DNA from: an uncultured Ruminococcus sp.
GTDB taxonomy: Bacteria > Bacillota > Clostridia > Oscillospirales > Ruminococcaceae
NCBI GenBank assembly: GCA_947624255.1
Contig: CANQJO010000003.1
Location: forward strand, 121,057-185,056
DNA: 64,000 nt
Direction of reading: 5' to 3'
Shown here: one piece after another, positions 1 to 8,423 of the stretch
Layout: each line of letters starts with the position of its first letter
Numbering within the stretch: the first letter of the stretch is position 1
Notes under the pieces: model-generated
Seen by the model: only the letters and a program-made list of their open reading frames with translations
Database searches by the model: none
Told to the model about the DNA's origin: nothing
Position numbers and translations under genes: made by a program

Positions 1-33
1 GTGTAAGGATACCAATATCCGGAAAAATATGAT

Positions 34-49
34 TGTTTCACGTGAAACA
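34..49. promoter_or_regulatory. parS: parS centromere site 1
   Basis: The 16 bases TGTTTCACGTGAAACA form a perfect palindrome identical to the bacterial parS consensus bound by ParB/Spo0J. It lies about 90 bases ahead of parA. A second identical copy follows serS, so the operon encoding the partition proteins is bracketed by its own binding sites. Confidence 0.95.
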
Positions 50-76
50 TTTTCTCTAAAAATTTGCTTCTGCATA

Positions 77-105
77 TTTACAAGCAGAAAAAAAAGTGAT
101 ATAAT
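77..105 (+). promoter_or_regulatory. Sigma-A-type promoter of parA-parB-serS
   Basis: A -35 box TTTACA (77-82) and a -10 box TATAAT (100-105) are separated by exactly 17 bases. Transcription would start near 112 and run into a GAAAGGAAG ribosome binding site just before the parA ATG. Confidence 0.8.
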
Positions 106-135
106 ATTATTATAAAGCTTTGAAAGGAAGATTTT

Positions 136-948
136 ATGGGAAAAATTTTCGCCGTTACAAATCAAAAAGGCGGCGTGGGAAAAACGACTACTGTAGTAAA
201 TATTTCTGCATTTTTCGGTTCAAGGGAGCTCAAAGTCCTGTGCGTTGATGCCGATCCGCAGGGAAATACTACCACCGGTTTTGGAATCAGCAAAAAATCA
301 GTGAAATTTACAACATATGACATCCTTACCGGTAAGGTTCGTGTTCAAGAGGCTGTTATTGATACTGAATTTGAAAACGTCTCGCTTGTTCCTGCAACTG
401 AGGATCTCGCAGGCTGCGAAATTGAGCTTGCAGATTACGAAAACCGTGTAAACAGGCTTAAAATGCAGCTTCTTTCATGCAAAAATGATTATGATTACAT
501 AATCATAGATTGTCCGCCGGCTCTGGGAACAATAACTATCAACGCCCTTGTTGCCTGTGATTCAATAATTGTTCCCATGCTGGCAGAATTTTACGCTCTC
601 GAAGGTCTGTCTCAGCTTGTGAGTACGATCAAAATCGTAAAAAATAACTATAATCCTGCCCTTGAAATAGAGGGGATACTGTTTACCATGTTTGACAGCA
701 GGCTGAATGTCGCTAATGACGTTGTTGCTGAGGTGGAAAAATATTTCCCGGAGAAAGTTTTCAAAACAAAAATTCCGAGAAATGTCCGTATCTCTGAAGC
801 TCCAAGCCACGGAAAGCCTGTGATGTACTACGATAGATCCTCAAAGGGTGCAGAATCATATGAGCTGCTTTGTCGTGAACTGCTCGGTGAGCCGCTCACG
901 CTTCCAAAAAAGAAGCGGAGAGGTATATTTACATTCAACAAAAAATAA
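136..948 (+). CDS. parA: Chromosome partitioning ATPase ParA (Soj)
   Basis: This is a deviant-Walker ParA/MinD-family ATPase that, with ParB and parS, segregates newly replicated origins and influences DnaA activity. The N-terminus carries the diagnostic KGGVGKTT nucleotide-binding loop at about residues 11-18, followed by the DADPQGN motif near residue 40 and an IIDCPP segment near residue 125. The length (270 aa) is typical. The start is supported by a good ribosome binding site at 122-129. It is first in a parA-parB-serS run, and parS sites lie on both sides of the operon. The C-terminus ends in a short lysine/arginine-rich tail. The assignment is secure. Confidence 0.97.
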   Translation: MGKIFAVTNQKGGVGKTTTVVNISAFFGSRELKVLCVDADPQGNTTTGFGISKKSVKFTTYDILTGKVRVQEAVIDTEFENVSLVPATEDLAGCEIELADYENRVNRLKMQLLSCKNDYDYIIIDCPPALGTITINALVACDSIIVPMLAEFYALEGLSQLVSTIKIVKNNYNPALEIEGILFTMFDSRLNVANDVVAEVEKYFPEKVFKTKIPRNVRISEAPSHGKPVMYYDRSSKGAESYELLCRELLGEPLTLPKKKRRGIFTFNKK

Positions 949-984
949 TCGGAAAGGAGTGCCCGGTTCAGGGTAACTAAAATT

Positions 985-1821
985 ATGTCAAAGGGAGGCT
1001 TAGGTTCAGGTCTTGGTTCGCTTTTTCTGGAGAATACAAGCGATGTACAGGTAAAAAAGGTGCTTCGCATCTCAGAAATTGAGCCGAATCGAGATCAGCC
1101 AAGAAAAAAATTCAGCGATGAAGCTATCACTGCTCTTGCTGAATCTATCAGGGAGCACGGTATGATACAGCCGATCCTTGTTCGTCCAATCAGTAACGGC
1201 GGCTATCAGATAGTTGCCGGAGAGAGACGCTGGCGAGCTGCAAGAATGCTGGGTATGGACGAGGTTCCTGTCAATATAAGAGAACTCAGCGATTCAGAGG
1301 CTATGCAGATCGCAATTATAGAGAACCTCCAGCGTGAAAACCTTAATCCGGTGGAAGAAGCTGCCGGATACAGTGATCTCATAGAAAAATATGGTATGAC
1401 GCAGGACAAGGTTGCCAAAATGGTGGGAAAATCACGCTCGGCAATTGCCAATACAGTCCGTCTGCTGTCACTTCCAGAGAAAGTGCTGAAAATGCTTGAA
1501 AACGGCGATATTTCGGCAGGTCACGGACGTGCGCTCCTCGGTTTTGAGAATGAAGAGGAGCTTATTGCAACAGCTGAAAGAGCCTGTGGTGACGGTTTGA
1601 CCGTCCGTCAGGTGGAAAAAGCTGCACAAAAATCAGCATCTAATGAAGAGCCGGTTTCCAACAAAAAAATTGATAACTATTTTGTGGAGATGGAGCTCTC
1701 TCTGAACGAAAGGCTTGGAAGAAGGGTAAAGGTCGATTACGGAAAAAATAAGGGTGCGTTGATCCTTGAATTTTACGATAAGGAAGATCTCGCTGCTCTT
1801 GCCGATAAACTTGTAAAATAA
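985..1821 (+). CDS. parB: Chromosome partitioning protein ParB (Spo0J), parS-binding CTPase
   Basis: ParB binds parS, spreads along DNA as a CTP-dependent clamp and is the substrate of ParA. Visible family features are an N-terminal SKGGLGSGLGSLF segment (the ParA-activating region), the GERRWRAARMLG box near residue 78, the ENLQRENLNPVEEA region near residue 112, and a helix-turn-helix around residues 133-160. The 278-aa length is normal. Stops in the leader rule out an upstream in-frame start. The best Shine-Dalgarno match (AAGGAG, 954-959) is unusually far from the ATG, so translation may be partly coupled to parA, which ends 36 bases upstream. Confidence 0.96.
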   Translation: MSKGGLGSGLGSLFLENTSDVQVKKVLRISEIEPNRDQPRKKFSDEAITALAESIREHGMIQPILVRPISNGGYQIVAGERRWRAARMLGMDEVPVNIRELSDSEAMQIAIIENLQRENLNPVEEAAGYSDLIEKYGMTQDKVAKMVGKSRSAIANTVRLLSLPEKVLKMLENGDISAGHGRALLGFENEEELIATAERACGDGLTVRQVEKAAQKSASNEEPVSNKKIDNYFVEMELSLNERLGRRVKVDYGKNKGALILEFYDKEDLAALADKLVK

Positions 1822-1832
1822 GGAGTGTCATT

Positions 1833-3116
1833 ATGATCGATATTAAACTCATCAGGACAAATCCTGAGCTTGTAAAAGAAAATATCAGGAAAAAGTTTCA
1901 GGACGAAAAGCTTGATTCTGTGGACAAGGTCGTTGAACTGGACAGAAAATATCGCCAAACTAAGATGGAATGCGACGATCTGAGAAATCAGCGCAAGACT
2001 AAAAGTAAGGAGATCGGCGCTTTCATGAGCCGTGGCGAAAAGGCTGAGGCTGAGGTGATAAAAGCCGAGGTGAACGAGATCGGCGTAAAACTTGCGGAAA
2101 AAGAGCAGCTTGAATCCGAGCTTGAAGCGCAGATCAGAGAGATAATGCTCACGATCCCGAATATTATTGACGAAAGTGTTCCAATCGGCAAAAATGATAC
2201 CGAAAATGTGGAGGTTGAGCGTTTCGGTGAGCCTTTTGTACCTGATTTTGAAATTCCATATCATGTGGATATCATGGAGAAGGTGCATGGTATAGATCTC
2301 GACAGCGCAAGAAAAACAAGCGGCAACGGATTTTACTATCTTTGCGGCGATATTGCCCGGCTACAGTCGTGTATCCTCTCTTACGCACGGGATTTCATGA
2401 TCAACAAGGGATTCACATACTATATTCCGCCCTTTATGATACGCAGCGATGTTGTCACCGGTGTTATGAGCTTTGCCGAAATGGAGGGCATGATGTACAA
2501 AATTGAGGGCGAAGATCTTTATTTAATTGGTACAAGTGAACATTCTATGATCGGTAAATTCATTGATACGATCATTCCTGAGAATGAACTGCCGAAAACT
2601 CTCACAAGCTATTCTCCTTGTTTCCGCAAGGAGGTCGGAGCTCACGGAATCGAGGAGCGTGGAGTCTACCGCATACATCAGTTTGAAAAGCAGGAGATGA
2701 TAGTTGTCTGCAAGCCGGAGGAAAGTATGGATTGGTTCAAAAAGCTGTACAGCTATACTGTTGAATTCTTCCGAACGATGGATATTCCGGTGCGTACACT
2801 TGAATGCTGCTCAGGCGATCTTGCTGACCTTAAGGTCAAGAGTATTGATGTAGAGGCGTGGTCTCCACGCCAGAAGAAATATTTTGAAGTGGGAAGCTGC
2901 TCTAATCTGGGCGATGCACAGGCAAGAAGGCTCGGTATTCGTGTGAAAACTGCTGGCGGAGGTAAATATTTTGCGCATACACTGAACAATACGGTTGTTG
3001 CTCCTCCGAGAATGTTGATTGCTTTCCTGGAAAATAACATTAACGAAGACGGCAGTATAAGGATCCCCGAGGTCCTCAGACCGTATATGCACAAGGATAT
3101 TATAAACGTCAAGTAA
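1833..3116 (+). CDS. serS: Seryl-tRNA synthetase
   Basis: This is a class II aminoacyl-tRNA synthetase that charges tRNA-Ser (and tRNA-Sec where present). The N-terminal roughly 110 residues form the charged helical arm that recognises the tRNA variable arm. Class II motif 2 is seen as FRKEVGAHG with the downstream RIHQFEKQE, and motif 3 as the NNTVVAPPRMLIAFLEN region near the C-terminus. Length is 427 aa, as expected. It starts 11 bases after parB behind AAGGAG and is probably cotranscribed with it. The stop codon abuts the second parS site directly. Confidence 0.97.
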   Translation: MIDIKLIRTNPELVKENIRKKFQDEKLDSVDKVVELDRKYRQTKMECDDLRNQRKTKSKEIGAFMSRGEKAEAEVIKAEVNEIGVKLAEKEQLESELEAQIREIMLTIPNIIDESVPIGKNDTENVEVERFGEPFVPDFEIPYHVDIMEKVHGIDLDSARKTSGNGFYYLCGDIARLQSCILSYARDFMINKGFTYYIPPFMIRSDVVTGVMSFAEMEGMMYKIEGEDLYLIGTSEHSMIGKFIDTIIPENELPKTLTSYSPCFRKEVGAHGIEERGVYRIHQFEKQEMIVVCKPEESMDWFKKLYSYTVEFFRTMDIPVRTLECCSGDLADLKVKSIDVEAWSPRQKKYFEVGSCSNLGDAQARRLGIRVKTAGGGKYFAHTLNNTVVAPPRMLIAFLENNINEDGSIRIPEVLRPYMHKDIINVK

Positions 3117-3132
3117 TGTTTCACGTGAAACA
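3117..3132. promoter_or_regulatory. parS: parS centromere site 2
   Basis: A second perfect TGTTTCACGTGAAACA palindrome begins one base after the serS stop codon and precedes the terminator. It is identical to the site at 34-49, about 3.1 kb apart. Confidence 0.95.
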
Positions 3133-3147
3133 TTGAGATACATAAAG

Positions 3148-3173
3148 AAAGACCGCATAATGCGGTCTTTTTT
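3148..3173. terminator. Bidirectional terminator between serS and recR
   Basis: Perfect 10-bp stem AAAGACCGCA / TGCGGTCTTT with a 3-base loop and T-rich sequence on both exits. It sits between two convergent operons, so it can end parA-parB-serS and the dnaX-ybaB-recR transcript. Confidence 0.9.
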
Positions 3174-3174
3174 G

Positions 3175-3777
3175 TTACATATCGTTTCTGTTTTCGAGAG
3201 CCTTGAAAAGCGTTACCTCATCAGCATATTCGAGAATACCTCCCACGGGAAGTCCGAATGCCAGACGGCTAACACGCACTCCCAAAGGCTTTAGCAAATT
3301 TGCAACATACATGGCTGTGGCATCTCCCTCAACAGTTGGATTTGTCGCCATGATGACTTCCTCAACACCGCCCTGAGCGATCCTTGATAAAAGCTCCTTT
3401 ATACGCAGTCGGTCGGGAGTGATGCCGTCCATCGGAGAGAGCAGTCCGTGAAGTACATGATAAACACCATTGTACTCACGTGTACGCTCAAAAGCAGAGA
3501 CATCTTTTGGACTTTCCACCACGCAGATCACACTTCTGTCACGCTGATCGTCATCACATATAGGACAAATATCACGCTCAGTGAGATTCTGACAGCATTT
3601 GCAGCTATGGACGTTCAGCTTGGCGTTCATAAGCGCATCTGCGAATGACCTTACGTCCTCCTCGTTCATAGACATTACGTAATAGGCGAGACGCTGTGCG
3701 GTTTTCATGCCGATTCCGGGCAGGGAGGCGAATTTCTCCGCCAATATTACAAGCGGAAGCGCACTGTGGTCAGCCAT
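3175..3777 (-). CDS. recR: Recombination mediator RecR
   Basis: RecR works with RecO (and RecF) to load RecA at single-strand gaps. The 200-aa protein has the N-terminal helix-hairpin-helix (LPGIGMKTAQRLAYY), the four-cysteine zinc finger between about residues 57 and 74 (CKCC then CPIC), and a Toprim domain with an ICVVESPKD start. The ATG overlaps the stop of ybaB by one base (TAATG), which implies translational coupling. It is last in the SRP RNA-TPR-dnaX-ybaB-recR transcript. The dnaX-ybaB-recR order is widely conserved. Confidence 0.97.
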   Translation of the reverse strand: MADHSALPLVILAEKFASLPGIGMKTAQRLAYYVMSMNEEDVRSFADALMNAKLNVHSCKCCQNLTERDICPICDDDQRDRSVICVVESPKDVSAFERTREYNGVYHVLHGLLSPMDGITPDRLRIKELLSRIAQGGVEEVIMATNPTVEGDATAMYVANLLKPLGVRVSRLAFGLPVGGILEYADEVTLFKALENRNDM

Positions 3778-4124
3778 TAAAACAGTCCGGGAAGGGAAAC
3801 GCCTCCGGTGATCTTGCTCATTTCCTCTTCGGTCGTAGCGTCAATATTTCCCACAGCTTCGTTTACGGCACTGATGATAAGATCCTGAAGCATTTCAATA
3901 TCCTCCGAATCAACGACCTCAGGCTTGATATTCAGGGATTTGATGAGCTTTTTGCCTGAAACGACAACCTCTACAGCTCCGCCGCCGGCAGTTGCGGAGA
4001 ATTCTCTGCTTTCGATATCCTCTTGAAGCACAGTGATCTCGTCCTGCATTTTCTGAGCCTGTCTTATCATAGAGTTCATGTTCTGAGCGCCGCCGCCCAT
4101 ATTCTTTGGTATTCTTGCTTTCAT
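3777..4124 (-). CDS. ybaB: Nucleoid-associated protein, YbaB/EbfC family
   Basis: A small (115 aa) DNA-binding protein of the YbaB/EbfC family, which in other bacteria forms tweezer-like dimers on DNA. The N-terminus is methionine/glutamine-rich (NMNSMIRQAQKMQDE), followed by the family core with a glycine-rich TAGGGAVEVVVSG turn and a PEVVDSEDIEMLQDLI segment. It starts behind AAGGAG. It lies between dnaX and recR, its usual position, and its stop overlaps the recR start. Its exact role is not settled in the family. Confidence 0.95.
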   Translation of the reverse strand: MKARIPKNMGGGAQNMNSMIRQAQKMQDEITVLQEDIESREFSATAGGGAVEVVVSGKKLIKSLNIKPEVVDSEDIEMLQDLIISAVNEAVGNIDATTEEEMSKITGGVSLPGLF

Positions 4125-4215
4125 AATTTTAATCTCCTTAAATATTTTTGAGCTTTTCCCGTGAAAATTATTTTCCGGGATAAGCTGCTATATAACGGCA
4201 AGAGCCGTATAAAGC

Positions 4216-5796
4216 TTATTCAACGTCTGTACTTATGCCGCTGCTTTGTGCTTTTTTGATAAGCTGTTCAGCCATGTTTTTTTGTTCCTCCTCAGTGGTG
4301 GTACATCTGGCACGGATCGCATATTTTTGTCCGAGGACATTATAAATCGCACGTCCCAGTGATATGGCATTCTCCTTGCTGCTTTTCAGCAGCGTAATAA
4401 AGAAGCGGTTTTTCGACTGTATAATAATGACATTTCCGGCAGTAGCAGCGGTCGAGCCTTCAAGGCTTGCGGCAACTGCGGGGTTCAGCCGCTTGAATTC
4501 CTCCAAAACCTCCTCCCACCTGTCACACGGAGTATATTCCTCCGGTTTCATGGAGGTTGTATCCACATTCGGAGTAGGTTCGGCATCAATGGCAGGGCTT
4601 TCTGCCGTGAGTATCTCCTGCTTTTTCGGGGGAGTATTCACTCCTGCAAGCTTATCCTCAAGCATTTTTATTTTATCATAAATTTCAGAATTGTCAACCA
4701 CCTGCGGCAAATCAACATTTCCGCATATCCTTATAAGGGACATTTCAAACTCAATACGCCTGTTGAGAACACGATTCATGCGTTCACGGCAATCCTGAAA
4801 TGATGTCAGCAGAGCCATTATACGCTCGAGAGAGTTTTTTTCAGCGAGTTTTTTCAGACGTGATATCTCATCGGGAGTACATACCATGAGCTTTTCCGCA
4901 GTTTCGGGAGATGCTGTCAGCAGCATGATATTTCTCAGCTGAGTGATAAGCTCCTCACAAAGCCGCATCAGATCTTTGGACATATCGTACAATGCTCCGG
5001 TGATCGAAAGCGCATTTGCAGCATTGCACTCCGTAACAGCCTCAAGCAGGTCATAGACATACTCTTTTCCGGCGATACCTGCCGTATTTGAGACTGCCTC
5101 AGCGTTTATCTCATCGGCGCAGGCAGAGCATTGGTCAAGGAGCGAAACTGCATCACGCATACCGCCGTCAGCGAGTTTTGCGATCATGGCAGCGCCGTCC
5201 TCAGTGAGTTTCAGATTCTCCCGGGAGGCGATATACAGCAGACGTTTTGCGATATCCTCGGCTTTTATCCTGCGAAAATCATATCTCTGACAGCGAGAGG
5301 CAATAGTTGCCGGAACCTTGTGAATTTCTGTAGTAGCGAGTATGAATTTCACGTAATCCGGAGGCTCTTCCATTATTTTCAGCAGAGCATTGAACGCACT
5401 GGGCGAAAGCATATGGACCTCATCAATGATGTAGATCTTATACTCTCCACGTTCGGGAGTGTACACCGCACCGTCACGGAGATCACGGATATCGTCAACA
5501 CCGTTGTTTGAAGCGGCATCTATCTCAACAATATCGGTAAGAGCGCCGCTGTCGGCATCACGGCATATATCACATTCAAGGCAGGGATTGCCGTTTTTCA
5601 TATTGCGGCAGTTCACAGCCTTTGCAAGAATACGTGCGCAGGTCGTTTTTCCCGTACCTCTTGAACCTGTAAAAAGGTAGGCGTGAGCTGTTTTCCCGTT
5701 GATTATCTGATTTCTGAGTGTATCGGTGGTATGCTCCTGAGAGATAACATCATCAAAGGTCATAGGCCGCCATTTTGTATATAAAGCCTTGTACAT
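4216..5796 (-). CDS. dnaX: DNA polymerase III subunit gamma/tau
   Basis: This is the clamp-loader ATPase that organises the replicative polymerase. The AAA+ module is clear: Walker A GSRGTGKTT near residues 44-52, a four-cysteine zinc module (residues about 63-80, with CLECDIC), Walker B IIDEVHML and the following NALLKIMEEPP sensor region. The C-terminal third is less conserved and tau-like. At 526 aa it is in the usual Firmicute range. I saw no obvious slippery-site/hairpin pair for programmed gamma production. The start follows AAAGGGTG, 22 bases after the upstream TPR gene ends. Confidence 0.96.
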   Translation of the reverse strand: MYKALYTKWRPMTFDDVISQEHTTDTLRNQIINGKTAHAYLFTGSRGTGKTTCARILAKAVNCRNMKNGNPCLECDICRDADSGALTDIVEIDAASNNGVDDIRDLRDGAVYTPERGEYKIYIIDEVHMLSPSAFNALLKIMEEPPDYVKFILATTEIHKVPATIASRCQRYDFRRIKAEDIAKRLLYIASRENLKLTEDGAAMIAKLADGGMRDAVSLLDQCSACADEINAEAVSNTAGIAGKEYVYDLLEAVTECNAANALSITGALYDMSKDLMRLCEELITQLRNIMLLTASPETAEKLMVCTPDEISRLKKLAEKNSLERIMALLTSFQDCRERMNRVLNRRIEFEMSLIRICGNVDLPQVVDNSEIYDKIKMLEDKLAGVNTPPKKQEILTAESPAIDAEPTPNVDTTSMKPEEYTPCDRWEEVLEEFKRLNPAVAASLEGSTAATAGNVIIIQSKNRFFITLLKSSKENAISLGRAIYNVLGQKYAIRARCTTTEEEQKNMAEQLIKKAQSSGISTDVE

Positions 5797-5818
5797 AATT
5801 TTAACACCCTTTAGCAGA

Positions 5819-6730
5819 TCAATTTACATTATTTCGATCGTTTTGATCGTTCTGTTCCGGAGCAACGGTCTTTCTAATCTCATCGTAATATTGTTTGAAT
5901 CCTTGAAGATCATTTATATTGTTGAGAACAGCTATGCGATAGAGGTTTTTGCTGCGGTCAAGGTCTCCTGTAAGGAGACAGGCTATGGCAGCACCGCCGG
6001 CAGCAACAGCATAATTCTCATGACGCACCAGAGCCTCCTGAAACCATTCGAGAGCTTTTTCACCCTCGTTGAGGTCAAGGTACATACGTCCCACATCGGT
6101 GCGTATCAGATCGGCAAATTCGTGATCTGTGTCGATCAGACTGTTATAAATTTTCATAGCCGAGTCAACATCACCGTCAGCAGCGAAGCATCTTGCCGTA
6201 AACAGCGGAAGAAGCGGCATATTAAAGCCATTCTCCTTAGCCTTTTCATAGCTCAGCACTGCATTTGGAAAAATTCCCAGAAGGTGGTATGTTCTTCCAC
6301 GGTAGAATGAAAGTACGCCTTGTTCCTTTTGCGAGAGCTTATAATTTCCGGTGTCGATCTCTGTGAATATCCGGAGCGCCTCCTTGATATTATTATGATG
6401 AAACAGATAAAGTCCCTGCTCAAACAATGCGGAGGATCTATTGATATGCGTGAAGCAGTCATCAATGATATCCTCATCGTAGGCATGGAATATTTTTGTG
6501 CCATAGCCGGAGATCTGATTCACCACGCAGACGACATATGATACCAAAAAAATCATAAACCAGCTCATGAGCAGATCATCAAGTGCAATTTCAGTTCCCA
6601 TAAACAGATACCAAAACAGCAGTAATATCATTGAAAAGATACCTGTGAAAGCAAACGCATCCATGAGTGATCTTTTCATGCAAAGAAAAACACGTTTTGT
6701 GCGGCGCAGAAGAATTGACAGAAAAAGCAC
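5819..6730 (-). CDS. Membrane-anchored TPR protein, unknown function
   Basis: The start chosen is GTG at 6730, which is preceded by an excellent AGGAGG six bases upstream. A longer reading frame from 6799 would begin inside the SRP RNA. The 303-aa product has two hydrophobic segments in the first 80 residues (around ILLLFWYLFMG and WFMIFLVSYVVCVV), then tandem helical repeats of tetratricopeptide type (for example LFEQGLYLFHHNNIKEALRIF and ALEWFQEALVRHENYAVA). The tail is rich in Asn, Asp and Gln. Position between the SRP RNA and dnaX suggests cotranscription only. A role in protein interaction at the membrane is inferred from the fold. Confidence 0.8.
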   Translation of the reverse strand: MLFLSILLRRTKRVFLCMKRSLMDAFAFTGIFSMILLLFWYLFMGTEIALDDLLMSWFMIFLVSYVVCVVNQISGYGTKIFHAYDEDIIDDCFTHINRSSALFEQGLYLFHHNNIKEALRIFTEIDTGNYKLSQKEQGVLSFYRGRTYHLLGIFPNAVLSYEKAKENGFNMPLLPLFTARCFAADGDVDSAMKIYNSLIDTDHEFADLIRTDVGRMYLDLNEGEKALEWFQEALVRHENYAVAAGGAAIACLLTGDLDRSKNLYRIAVLNNINDLQGFKQYYDEIRKTVAPEQNDQNDRNNVN

Positions 6731-6755
6731 AGCAGACCTCCTCTCGGACAAAAAA

Positions 6756-6880
6756 TTCCGGAACATAGATGTGCAGGCTTGCTGCGGCACACAAAACATA
6801 CCGCTTAATGCTGCTCGGTCTCCCGCCTGACATGGTTCACGGGGTCATGTTGCACAGGGCCCGCACATCTATATTCCGGA
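6756..6880 (-). ncRNA. ffs: Signal recognition particle RNA (small bacterial form)
   Basis: Read on the minus strand, the interval contains the conserved SRP domain IV apex (GTCAGGCGGGAGACCGAGCAGC). The two ends pair in a long terminal helix: TCCGGAATATAGATGTG at the 5' side matches the complement of the 3' side almost perfectly, and a run of six T follows. The RNA binds Ffh and targets membrane and secreted proteins. Location upstream of dnaX is a well-known Firmicute arrangement. The ends are set by the helix and may be off by several bases. Confidence 0.92.
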
Positions 6881-6911
6881 TTTAATGAGCAGACAATAGT
6901 GCTCTTATAAT

Positions 6912-6940
6912 ATTATACCACAGAGAGATGCCATTGTCAA
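6912..6940 (-). promoter_or_regulatory. Consensus promoter for SRP RNA-TPR-dnaX-ybaB-recR
   Basis: On the minus strand TTGACA (6940-6935) and TATAAT (6917-6912) are separated by exactly 17 bases, a full match to the vegetative consensus, as suits a stable RNA gene. The transcription start would be near 6905, so the SRP RNA 5' end is probably trimmed. Confidence 0.9.
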
Positions 6941-6952
6941 TACTTTTTTCGT

Positions 6953-6990
6953 AAAAAATTGAGGCAGCACGTGTTTGCAGTGCTGCCTCA
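6953..6990 (-). terminator. Terminator of the citrate synthase-to-dockerin gene run
   Basis: An 11-bp perfect stem TGAGGCAGCAC / GTGCTGCCTCA with a 9-base loop is followed on the minus strand by AATTTTTTAC. It lies 7 bases past the stop of the dockerin protein and just ahead of the SRP RNA promoter. Confidence 0.9.
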
Positions 6991-6996
6991 GAAGAA

Positions 6997-8412
6997 TTAT
7001 TGCTGTTTCAGCCAGGGTATCATATCATTGATAACTCCGTTAGAGGACAGATATGCGTAATAGCTGAGTATCATCGAGGCATCACGTGAATCTGTGAGGT
7101 AGTTGTTATCCACATCTGCGGCAGCCTTTTGTATTCTTGTGAAAGTGCCCGAGCTGCCTGATGAAAGCTCCGCATATTCGCTGAGTATGGCTGATGCGTC
7201 CACAGCAGTCACCATTCCGTCAAGATCAACGTCACCGAGCTTTGTCTCATCTGTCAATGCAGTAAGCGAAAGATCCCCGGTTACGGTGAGGGTATATTTC
7301 TCGTCAGTTGATACGCTTTTACCGTCAATGAGCCAATTGGTGACATAATGTCCCAATTCGGTAGGTGCGGAAACGGCGAATGTGCTTCCGACAAAGCGTA
7401 TATATTTTTTTGTTGAGCCGTCACAATCCACGGTAATGGAGGATATCTCATCCGGAGAGAGTGTAATTTTCGCCGCAGCAGAAGCAAGCTGATAATTTTT
7501 TGCAGCCGAGCCGGTGAGAACGATACCGGAGACATCAGCGGTTACCTGATCGCCATTGAGTGTGACAGCATCAATATTGAGCTTATCGTAGTCGATATCC
7601 ACATCGTCCCCTTTGATAGAGTTTGCAAGGACACGAGTTTTTTCCGCATAATTTACATCGGTAAGAGTTACAGATCTCTTGCTCACGGTCAGCTTTTTCT
7701 TCACTGAAGCTTCTTCATAAAAATAATTTTCGGGAAGCGTGACAGTTATTTCAGCCGAGCCTGCGCCCTTTATCGTAACAGTGCCGTCGTCCGAGACTTC
7801 AGCCACATTTTTGTTGCTGCTTGAATATGTGTAATTATTTCCGCCGCTGCCTGAGTTTGATGCAGAGATCTTGAACGGAGTATCGCCGTATGTTTTGCTG
7901 CCGAAGTCTTCGACGGTTATGCTGCGGCGAAATTTTGAATACGTAAAAATCTGCGTCCAGTACCAGCCGTAGTAGCTGCCGGGGATATAGACAACGCCTA
8001 TGCCGATATCCGTGAAATCAGATCTGAGAATATTAGCTCTGTGTCCGGTGGAATTCATCCAATTTTTCATAACGGATTCGGGAGTCGATGCTCCGGCGGC
8101 GATATTCTCTCCCATGCCGAGATATTGAATATTCATTTCTTCAAGGACGGTATAGCAATCCGTACCGTCGGGACGTGTATGTTCAAAGAGCGTATTGATC
8201 TCCTGTGAGCGTACAGCTGCCGCCTTGCAGAGATCGCTGTTCAGTCTGAGAGGTTCAACGCCGTTTGCGGCACGCTCCTGATTAACGATCTTGAAAACCT
8301 CATTTATGTAGTCTTCATATTGTGATGAAGCGTCTGTTTTTACGGGTGATATCAGCGGCAGAGAAATTACAAAAACGGCGAGACACATCATCAACGAAAA
8401 AAATCTTTTCAT
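6997..8412 (-). CDS. Secreted CAP (SCP/PR1)-domain protein with C-terminal dockerin
   Basis: The 471-aa protein begins with a signal peptide (MKRFFSLMMCLAVFVISLPL). I place the start at ATG 8412 because AAAGGTGA lies just upstream; the GTG three codons earlier overlaps that site. A CAP/SCP domain follows (residues about 30-160, with NQERAANGVEPL and the GENIAAG and STGHRANIL motifs). Then come beta-rich Ig-like regions of the Big/MBG type. Two dockerin calcium-binding repeats close the protein (around DVDLDGMVTAVDASAIL and DVDNNYLTDSRDASMIL). Dockerins bind cohesins, so the protein is probably displayed on a cellulosome-like scaffold or secreted. The CAP substrate is unknown. Confidence 0.92.
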   Translation of the reverse strand: MKRFFSLMMCLAVFVISLPLISPVKTDASSQYEDYINEVFKIVNQERAANGVEPLRLNSDLCKAAAVRSQEINTLFEHTRPDGTDCYTVLEEMNIQYLGMGENIAAGASTPESVMKNWMNSTGHRANILRSDFTDIGIGVVYIPGSYYGWYWTQIFTYSKFRRSITVEDFGSKTYGDTPFKISASNSGSGGNNYTYSSSNKNVAEVSDDGTVTIKGAGSAEITVTLPENYFYEEASVKKKLTVSKRSVTLTDVNYAEKTRVLANSIKGDDVDIDYDKLNIDAVTLNGDQVTADVSGIVLTGSAAKNYQLASAAAKITLSPDEISSITVDCDGSTKKYIRFVGSTFAVSAPTELGHYVTNWLIDGKSVSTDEKYTLTVTGDLSLTALTDETKLGDVDLDGMVTAVDASAILSEYAELSSGSSGTFTRIQKAAADVDNNYLTDSRDASMILSYYAYLSSNGVINDMIPWLKQQ

Positions 8413-8423
8413 ACAGATCACCT

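Noticed and set aside
2030..2125. Low-complexity charged segment in serS as a foreign insert
   Set aside because: It is the normal coiled-coil tRNA-binding arm of seryl-tRNA synthetase.
2753..3133. Minus-strand frame over the serS 3' end and the second parS site
   Set aside because: It is antisense to a secure gene, and its N-terminal codons are simply the parS palindrome read in frame.
6730..6799. Upstream start of the TPR gene at 6799
   Set aside because: It lies inside the SRP RNA and has no ribosome binding site; the GTG at 6730 has a perfect one.
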